Part shown: positions 7,772-12,232 of the stretch, one piece after another
Layout of the letters: each line of letters starts with the position of its first letter
How positions within the stretch are numbered: the stretch's first letter is position 1
From: Betaproteobacteria bacterium
GTDB lineage: Bacteria > Pseudomonadota > Gammaproteobacteria > Burkholderiales > SG8-39
Direction of reading: 5' to 3'
Assembly (NCBI GenBank): GCA_011391185.1
Contig: JAABRB010000074.1
Location: 1-12,232 of the forward strand
Length of the DNA: 12,232 bases
Made by a program: the position numbers and the translations under genes
The notes under the pieces: model-generated
Seen by the model: only the letters and a program-made list of their open reading frames with translations
The model's database searches: none
What the model was told of the DNA's origin: nothing

Positions 7772-9739
7772 ATGAGCACCGGGTCCATCGACCGCAACCT
7801 GTTCACGTCCCGCTCGCGCGGCATGGGCAGCCGGCTCGGATCAAGCGGTCTCGCCGAGTATCGCGATCCGGAGCGTGCAGTACGTCGCTTCCACGTGCGG
7901 CTCGCGGCCACCGCAGCGCTGGTCCTCATCGCTTTCGGAGTGCTCTTCGGACGCTTCCTGTATCTGCAGGTCTTTCAGCATTCCTACTATCACACGAAGG
8001 CGGAGGACAACCGGATTTCGGTCGTTCCGCTGCCGCCCAATCGCGGCTTGATCATGGACCGCAACGGGGTCGTGCTGGCGCGCAATCAATCCGCGTACAC
8101 CCTGGAGATCCAGCCGGGGCAGGTCGCCGATCTCGACGCCCTGATCGATTCGCTTTCCGGTGTCATCGACATACAGCCTCGCGACCGCAAGCGCTTCAAG
8201 AAGCTGCGCGAGGAGACGCGCGGCGCCGAGAGCCTGCCGATCAAGACGCGCCTGTCTGACGAGGACGTGGCGCGCTTTTCGGCCAACGCATACCGCTTCC
8301 CCGGCGTAGCGATCAAGGCACGCCTGTTCCGCGAATACCCGTTCGGCGAGATCGGATCCCATGTGCTCGGATACATCGGCCGGATCAATGACCGGGACCT
8401 TGCCTGGCTGGAAAGCCGCGAGTCGAGCGCGAACTACAAAGGCACGGACTTCATGGGCAAGACCGGCGTCGAGCAGAGCTACGAGCAGGAGCTGCACGGC
8501 ACGACGGGCTCGGCGCATGTCGAGATCGACGCGGGCGGCCATGGCGTGCGGACCCTCTCGTCGCGTGCGCCCGTCGCGGGAAACAGCCTGGTGCTCACAC
8601 TGGACCTCAAGCTCCAGGAGGTCGCGGAGCAGGCGTTCGGCAAGTATCGCGGCGCGCTCGTCGCGATCGAACCTTCGACCGGCGGGATTCTCGCGTTCGT
8701 GAGCCGTCCCGGTTACGACCCGAACCTGTTTGTCGATGGAATCGATCCGCAGAGCTGGGACCGTCTGATGGGCGATCCGGACAAACCGCTCAATAACCGC
8801 GCATTGAACGGCGCCTATCCGCCCGGATCGACGATCAAGCCGTTCATGGCCCTGATGGCGCTCGAGCTCGGCAAGCGCACGCCCGAATATGCGATCAGCG
8901 ACCCGGGCTTCTTCTCGCTGCCCGGGACCACGCACCGCTACCGCGACTGGAAAGTCGGCGGACACGGCATGGTGAACCTGCACAAGGCGATCGTGGTCTC
9001 GTGTGACACCTACTTCTATGGGGTCGCGAACGACACCGACGTCGACAAGCTGCACGGTTTTCTCACGCAGTTCGGGTTCGGCACCCGGTCCGGCATCGAC
9101 GTCCGTGGAGAGAACATTGGTCTGCTGCCGTCGCGTGACTGGAAGATGAAGCGCTTCAAGCAGAAATGGTATGCCGGCGATTCGATCTCGGTGGGGATCG
9201 GGCAGGGCTACAACCTCACCACCCCTCTGCAGCTCGCCCACGCCACGGCGATCCTCGCGAACGACGGTGTCGTTTACCGACCGCACCTGGTGCGCGAGAC
9301 GATCGACATCGTCACCGGTGAGCGGCGCACGGTCGAGCCCGTGCCGATCGGGACCATCCATCTCAATCCGAAGTGGGTGCAGCTCGTGAAGTCCGCGATG
9401 GTCGACGTCACGCGCCCGGGCGGCACCGCCGCGCGGGCCGGTGCAGGCGCCGAGTACATCTTCGCGGGCAAGACCGGGACGGCGCAGGTCATCGCGATGA
9501 AGCAGGACGAGAAGTACGACGAGAAGAAGGTCGCGGAGCGCAATCGTGACCACGCGCTCTTCATCTCCTTCGCGCCGGCTGACGCGCCGCGCATCGCGCT
9601 TGCCGTACTGGTCGAGAATGGCGGCCACGGCAGCGCCACGGCCGCGCCGATCGCCCGCATCGTGCTCGACTATTTCCTGCTCGGAAAGATTCCGGACCGG
9701 CCTCCCGCGCTCGATCCCGACGCCCCGGAGGAAGGATGA
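7772..9739 (+). CDS. mrdA: Peptidoglycan D,D-transpeptidase PBP2
   Basis: PBP2 crosslinks nascent glycan made by RodA during cell elongation and is the target of mecillinam-type beta-lactams. The protein is 655 residues. A cytosolic basic N-tail (1-43) leads into one membrane helix (about 44-66). The PBP dimer/pedestal domain follows (about 70-265), with P-P-N-R-G-L-I-M-D-R-N-G (88-99). The transpeptidase domain (about 270-640) has all three catalytic motifs: S-T-I-K (S353 nucleophile, K356), S-C-D (410-412) and K-T-G-T (567-570). The N-tail seems somewhat longer than in many relatives; M18 is an alternative start, though the ATG at 7772, one base after the mreD stop, fits the operon. No strong ribosome site is seen, so coupling to mreD is likely. 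It overlaps mrdB by ATGA. Confidence 0.98.
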   Translation: MSTGSIDRNLFTSRSRGMGSRLGSSGLAEYRDPERAVRRFHVRLAATAALVLIAFGVLFGRFLYLQVFQHSYYHTKAEDNRISVVPLPPNRGLIMDRNGVVLARNQSAYTLEIQPGQVADLDALIDSLSGVIDIQPRDRKRFKKLREETRGAESLPIKTRLSDEDVARFSANAYRFPGVAIKARLFREYPFGEIGSHVLGYIGRINDRDLAWLESRESSANYKGTDFMGKTGVEQSYEQELHGTTGSAHVEIDAGGHGVRTLSSRAPVAGNSLVLTLDLKLQEVAEQAFGKYRGALVAIEPSTGGILAFVSRPGYDPNLFVDGIDPQSWDRLMGDPDKPLNNRALNGAYPPGSTIKPFMALMALELGKRTPEYAISDPGFFSLPGTTHRYRDWKVGGHGMVNLHKAIVVSCDTYFYGVANDTDVDKLHGFLTQFGFGTRSGIDVRGENIGLLPSRDWKMKRFKQKWYAGDSISVGIGQGYNLTTPLQLAHATAILANDGVVYRPHLVRETIDIVTGERRTVEPVPIGTIHLNPKWVQLVKSAMVDVTRPGGTAARAGAGAEYIFAGKTGTAQVIAMKQDEKYDEKKVAERNRDHALFISFAPADAPRIALAVLVENGGHGSATAAPIARIVLDYFLLGKIPDRPPALDPDAPEEG

Positions 9740-10830
9740 TCGCGCGGCTCTGGCAACGATTCACCGTCAACATCGACGGCATGCTGCTCGGGATCGTCGC
9801 GCTGATCATCACGATCGGGATGTTCACCCTTTACAGCGCGACGAACGAGAACCCGACGCGCGTGACGGCCCAGCTCGTCAGTCTCTCGGTCGCGCTCGCC
9901 GCGATGTGGGTCGTGGCACAGGTGCCGACGCAAACGCTGCAGCGATCTGCGGTCACCGTGTACCTCGTCGGGCTCGCGCTGCTGGTGGCGGTGGCGGTGG
10001 GCGGCGACGTCGTGAACGGCGCGCGCAGGTGGCTGCACGTCGGCGTCACGCGGTTCCAGCCCTCCGAGATGATGAAGATCGCGATGCCGCTCATGCTCGC
10101 CTGGTATTTCCACCGCCGGGCCGCGACGCTCGGCCTCGGGGACTACCTGGTCGCGGCAATACTGCTTGCCATCCCTACCGCCCTGATCATCCGGCAGCCG
10201 GATCTCGGCACCGCGCTTCTCGTGCTGGCCACCGGCTGCTACGTCATCTTCCTGGCGGGGCTGTCGTGGCGGATCATCCTGGGGCTCGCGATTGCCGCTG
10301 CCGCAAGCCTGCCGCTCGTCTGGACGGTGATGCACGACTATCAGAGGCGGCGCATCCTGACCCTCCTCGACCCGAGCCAGGACCCTCTCGGCGCCGGCTA
10401 CCACACGATCCAGGCCACGATCGCGGTCGGATCGGGGGGGCTCGACGGCAAGGGCTGGTTGAACGGCACGCAGACCCATCTGGAATTCATTCCCGAACGG
10501 CACACCGATTTCATTTTCGCGGTGTACTCCGAGGAGTTCGGGCTGATCGGTAACAGCCTGCTGCTCGTGCTTTATATTGCCCTGATCGCGCGCGGATTGA
10601 TGATCGCGGCGAACGCGCCGACACCGTTTTCGCGGCTGCTCGCCGGCAGCATCACCCTGATCTTTTTCACCTACGCGTTCGTGAATATGGGCATGGTGAG
10701 CGGTATCCTGCCGGTGGTCGGCGTGCCCCTGCCGTTCATCTCTTACGGCGGAACCGCGCTGGTCACGCTCTTTCTCGGCATCGGCGTCCTGATGAGCGTC
10801 GCGCGCGAGCGCAAGCTGATGCAGACCTGA
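9736..10830 (+). CDS. mrdB: SEDS-family peptidoglycan glycosyltransferase RodA
   Basis: RodA polymerises lipid II into glycan strands as the partner of PBP2. The protein is 364 residues with about ten membrane helices. SEDS signatures are N-G-A-R-R-W-L (94-100), F-Q-P-S-E (107-111), R-Q-P-D-L-G-T-A (153-160), F-I-P-E-R-H-T-D-F-I-F-A-V (251-263) with D258 as the likely catalytic aspartate, E-E-F-G (266-269) and V-V-G-V-P-L-P-F-I-S-Y-G-G (327-339). The last is the family's most conserved segment. Its ATG overlaps the mrdA stop (ATGA), and GGAGGAAGG just upstream (9727-9735) gives a strong ribosome site inside mrdA. It is followed after 14 bp by rlpA, across a heptamer repeat. The gene is often also called rodA. 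Nothing appears truncated or altered. Confidence 0.98.
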   Translation: MIARLWQRFTVNIDGMLLGIVALIITIGMFTLYSATNENPTRVTAQLVSLSVALAAMWVVAQVPTQTLQRSAVTVYLVGLALLVAVAVGGDVVNGARRWLHVGVTRFQPSEMMKIAMPLMLAWYFHRRAATLGLGDYLVAAILLAIPTALIIRQPDLGTALLVLATGCYVIFLAGLSWRIILGLAIAAAASLPLVWTVMHDYQRRRILTLLDPSQDPLGAGYHTIQATIAVGSGGLDGKGWLNGTQTHLEFIPERHTDFIFAVYSEEFGLIGNSLLLVLYIALIARGLMIAANAPTPFSRLLAGSITLIFFTYAFVNMGMVSGILPVVGVPLPFISYGGTALVTLFLGIGVLMSVARERKLMQT

Positions 10831-10865
10831 GTGAGGGGCGAGGAGTGAGGCGCGTGGAGCGGGTC
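10831..10865 (+). repeat. Heptamer repeat at the mrdB/rlpA junction
   Basis: Heptamers run in phase directly after the mrdB stop: GTGAGGG (10831-10837), GCGAGGA (10838-10844), GTGAGGC (10845-10851) and GCGTGGA (10852-10858), then a diverged GCGGGTC (10859-10865). The first 23 bases match the gatC/gatA copy (4790-4812) at 21 positions. The array supplies both the purine-rich ribosome-site-like sequence and the candidate GTG start codons of rlpA, so that gene's 5' end appears to be built from repeat sequence. Confidence 0.7.
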
Positions 10866-11801
10866 GTGGCGCGTAGCGGGCTGAGCCATCTGAGGCTGTG
10901 CGCGGCGCTGCTCGCCGCGGCGGCATTGGCCACGGGATGCTCGAGCACCCCCAAGAGCCCGGACTCGGGGGGACGCGGCGGCGGCTACTACCTCGACGAC
11001 GGACCGGGCAGCAATCCCCCGCGCGACCTGGACACCATTCCCGACGCCGTGCCGAGACCGGAGCCGCTGAACCGCGCGGCGAGCCGACCCTACAGCGTGT
11101 TCGGGCGCGAGTATGTGCCGATGTCCTCATTGGCACCGTACAAGGCGCGCGGCGTCGCCTCGTGGTACGGCCGCCGGTATCATGGTCGGCGCACGTCGAT
11201 CGGCGAGGTCTATGACATGTACGCGATGTCGGCCGCGCACCCGACCCTGCCGCTGCCGAGCTATGTGCGCGTCACCAGCCTGGTCAATGGCCGGTCGGTG
11301 GTCGTGCGAGTGAACGATCGCGGGCCGTTTCTGAGCGATCGCCTGATCGATCTGTCGTACGCCGCGGCAAACCGGCTCGACTATATCGGTCGCGGCAGCG
11401 CGATGGTGGAAGTCGAGCTGCTCATTCCCGGCCAGTCTCTCACAGCGTCCGCTCCGCCTCCGGCCATCCCCGACAGGGCACGGCCCGAGCCGTCGCCGCC
11501 GGAAGCGCCCGGCCCCAGCCCCAACCCAAGCCCAAGCCCAAGCCCAAGCAATATCGCAACGGAGGTCGACGCATCCGGCGTGTACCTGCAGCTCGGTGCG
11601 TTTGCATCACGCGAGAACGCGGATCTCTTTCGTGACCGGGTCGCAGGCCAGCTTGCGTGGCTTGCCGGCGCACTGCGCGTCGAAAGCACCGACGGTCTGC
11701 ATCGCGTACGTGCCGGACCGTATCGCGATCGCGTGGAGGCGCTCGCAGTCTCGGGACACATTCGCGAGGCGCTCGAGGTAACGCCGATCGTCGTCAGGTA
11801 G
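10845..11801 (+). CDS. rlpA: RlpA-type lipoprotein, lytic transglycosylase with SPOR domain
   Basis: RlpA is an outer-membrane lipoprotein that cleaves glycan strands lacking stem peptides and helps daughter cells separate. The protein is 318 residues from the GTG at 10845. A basic n-region, hydrophobic core and lipobox-like L-A-T-G-C give a lipidated C32. A Gly/Pro-rich linker runs to about 98. The double-psi beta-barrel spans about 100-193 and carries A-S-W-Y-G, E121, D124, H132 (A-A-H-P-T-L-P) and D158 (V-N-D-R-G-P-F), the residues important in this family. A Pro/Ser linker (216-235) precedes the SPOR domain (243-318), which binds denuded glycan. Oddity: residue 119 is Ile in T-S-I-G-E, where relatives usually have Asn or Ser. 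The start is uncertain: GTG codons at 10854 (with AGGAG at 10841-10845) and 10866 are in frame and keep the signal peptide. Confidence 0.93.
   Translation: MRRVERVVARSGLSHLRLCAALLAAAALATGCSSTPKSPDSGGRGGGYYLDDGPGSNPPRDLDTIPDAVPRPEPLNRAASRPYSVFGREYVPMSSLAPYKARGVASWYGRRYHGRRTSIGEVYDMYAMSAAHPTLPLPSYVRVTSLVNGRSVVVRVNDRGPFLSDRLIDLSYAAANRLDYIGRGSAMVEVELLIPGQSLTASAPPPAIPDRARPEPSPPEAPGPSPNPSPSPSPSNIATEVDASGVYLQLGAFASRENADLFRDRVAGQLAWLAGALRVESTDGLHRVRAGPYRDRVEALAVSGHIREALEVTPIVVR
11513..11548 (+). repeat. Hexanucleotide microsatellite within rlpA
   Basis: Six tandem hexamers: CCCCAG, CCCCAA, then four perfect CCCAAG units (11525-11548). They encode the alternating Pro-Ser linker between the barrel and SPOR domains. 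A change of one unit adds or removes one Pro-Ser pair without shifting frame, so linker length could vary between strains. Confidence 0.85.
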
Positions 11802-11810
11802 GCGGAGCCC

Positions 11811-11822
11811 GGACGGTATAAT
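11811..11822 (+). promoter_or_regulatory. Candidate promoter -10 box upstream of the dacC-like gene
   Basis: A perfect TATAAT (11817-11822) lies 16 bp after the rlpA stop and 109 bp before the next start codon. No good -35 is present at 16-18 bp; TCGTCA (11791-11796, 4 of 6) is 20 bp away, at the end of rlpA. GGACGGT (11811-11817) overlaps the box and is repeated inverted as ACCGTCC (11846-11852), which could be a regulator site or a leader stem. A second small dyad, GGACCG / CGGTCC (11844-11849, 11857-11862), follows; it lacks a T-run and so is not a clear rlpA terminator. Confidence 0.4.
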
Positions 11823-11879
11823 CGCCGTAGCTGTCCGCTTGCCGGACCGTCCAATCCGGTCCACCACCCTCAATCCTCG

Positions 11880-11902
11880 CTATCCTGTCGTCTATCCTGT
11901 CG
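11880..11902 (+). repeat. 12-bp-period tandem duplication in the dacC leader
   Basis: CTATCCTGTCG occurs at 11880-11890 and again at 11892-11902 with one T between, an exact two-copy tandem with a 12-bp period. It lies 30 bp before the start of the D,D-carboxypeptidase gene. It looks like a recent slippage duplication or a pair of direct-repeat protein sites. No function can be assigned from sequence alone. Confidence 0.7.
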
Positions 11903-11931
11903 CCGATCTTCATTCACTCGCATTGACCAGA

Positions 11932-12232
11932 ATGTTCATCCGATCCTTTTTTCGAGTCGCGGCGCTGTGCGCCGTCTTCGCATCGCACGCATCCCTCGCG
12001 GAGGCGCCGCCTCCGCCCCAGGTTGCCGCAACCGCATGGGTGCTCATGGACCTCACGGCCAACGAGCCGATCGCGGCGCACGCTGCGGACGCTCGCGCCG
12101 AGCCCGCGTCGCTCACCCAGCTGATGACCGCCTATTTGGCGTTTGCCGCGCTCGAGAAGAAGAGCATCGCGCTCGACCAGGAGGTCACGGTCTCCGAGAA
12201 GGCGTGGAAGACCGGCGGCTCCAAGATGTTCA
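11932..12232 (+). CDS. dacC: D-Ala-D-Ala carboxypeptidase-like protein (PBP5/6, DacC type; C-terminus outside window), catalytic Lys absent
   Basis: The first 100 residues of a serine-type D,D-carboxypeptidase, the family that trims the terminal D-Ala from pentapeptide stems in the periplasm. The signal peptide is M1-A23 (R-S-F-F-R, then A-A-L-C-A-V-F-A, cleavage after S-L-A). The mature start A-x-A-W-V-L-M-D-L-T-A-N-E-P-I-A-A-H (33-50) and P-A-S-L-T (58-62) followed by L-M-T-A-Y-L (64-69) align clearly with PBP5/6 proteins. The family motif S-x-x-K should read S-L-T-K, but codon 63 (12118-12120) is CAG, giving S60-L-T-Q63. The general-base lysine is therefore lost, so this product may be inactive or bind substrate without turnover; a one-base read error (AAG to CAG) is possible. 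No Shine-Dalgarno is visible; TTG at 11923 is an in-frame alternative. About three quarters of the gene lies outside, so the S-x-N and K-T-G motifs cannot be judged. The symbol is given by synteny and similarity. Confidence 0.88.
   Translation, partial: MFIRSFFRVAALCAVFASHASLAEAPPPPQVAATAWVLMDLTANEPIAAHAADARAEPASLTQLMTAYLAFAALEKKSIALDQEVTVSEKAWKTGGSKMF

Noticed and set aside
7841..9628. 595-codon open frame on the minus strand opposite mrdA
   Set aside because: It mirrors mrdA in a high-GC genome where antisense frames stay open by codon bias. Its product is rich in Arg, Asp and His with no domain wording, while mrdA has every PBP2 motif.
9670..11136. 488-codon open frame on the minus strand across mrdB and into rlpA
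   Set aside because: Highly charged, low-complexity composition with no family features; it spans two real genes and a repeat junction and is an antisense shadow.

Overview
The window looks like a piece of chromosome from a G+C-rich betaproteobacterium. I infer this from protein wording and gene order (gatCAB divergent from mreBCD-mrdA-mrdB-rlpA-dacC, with xthA close by), not from a database search. Codon use and base composition look uniform to the eye. I see no insertion sequence, integrase, tRNA, rRNA, CRISPR array or phage gene. It is a conserved housekeeping locus, not an accessory island.

Layout. (1) Bases 1-699, minus strand: xthA (exonuclease III / AP endonuclease), whose C-terminus runs off the left edge. 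(2) 700-1056: a gene-free stretch with a GC hairpin, a 23-bp imperfect palindrome and a weak promoter candidate. (3) 1057-1707, plus: an exported DUF4124 coiled-coil protein, followed by a convergent terminator-like region. (4) 1791-5113, minus: gatC, gatA and gatB, encoding the tRNA-dependent amidotransferase. (5) 5114-5191: a compact divergent promoter region. (6) 5192-11801, plus: mreB, mreC, mreD, mrdA (PBP2), mrdB (RodA) and rlpA, tightly packed. (7) 11802-11931: a leader with a TATAAT box and a 12-bp-period duplication. (8) 11932 to the right edge: the first 100 codons of a D,D-carboxypeptidase (dacC-like).

How the genes work together. MreB filaments, MreC, MreD, RodA (glycan polymerase) and PBP2 (transpeptidase) form the elongasome, which builds the lateral wall of rod-shaped cells. 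RlpA trims denuded glycan strands, and the DacC-type protein would normally trim pentapeptide stems. GatCAB makes Gln-tRNA(Gln) and/or Asn-tRNA(Asn), and xthA repairs DNA.

Most worth a second look: (a) the dacC-like gene reads S-L-T-Q where the family's catalytic motif is S-x-x-K, so the active-site lysine is missing; (b) a degenerate heptamer repeat (roughly G-Y-G-A-G-G-N) occurs at three gene junctions (gatC/gatA, mreB/mreC, mrdB/rlpA). At mreB/mreC it forms two opposed five-unit arrays that could fold over the mreC start, and at mrdB/rlpA it supplies the candidate GTG start and purine-rich ribosome-site sequence.
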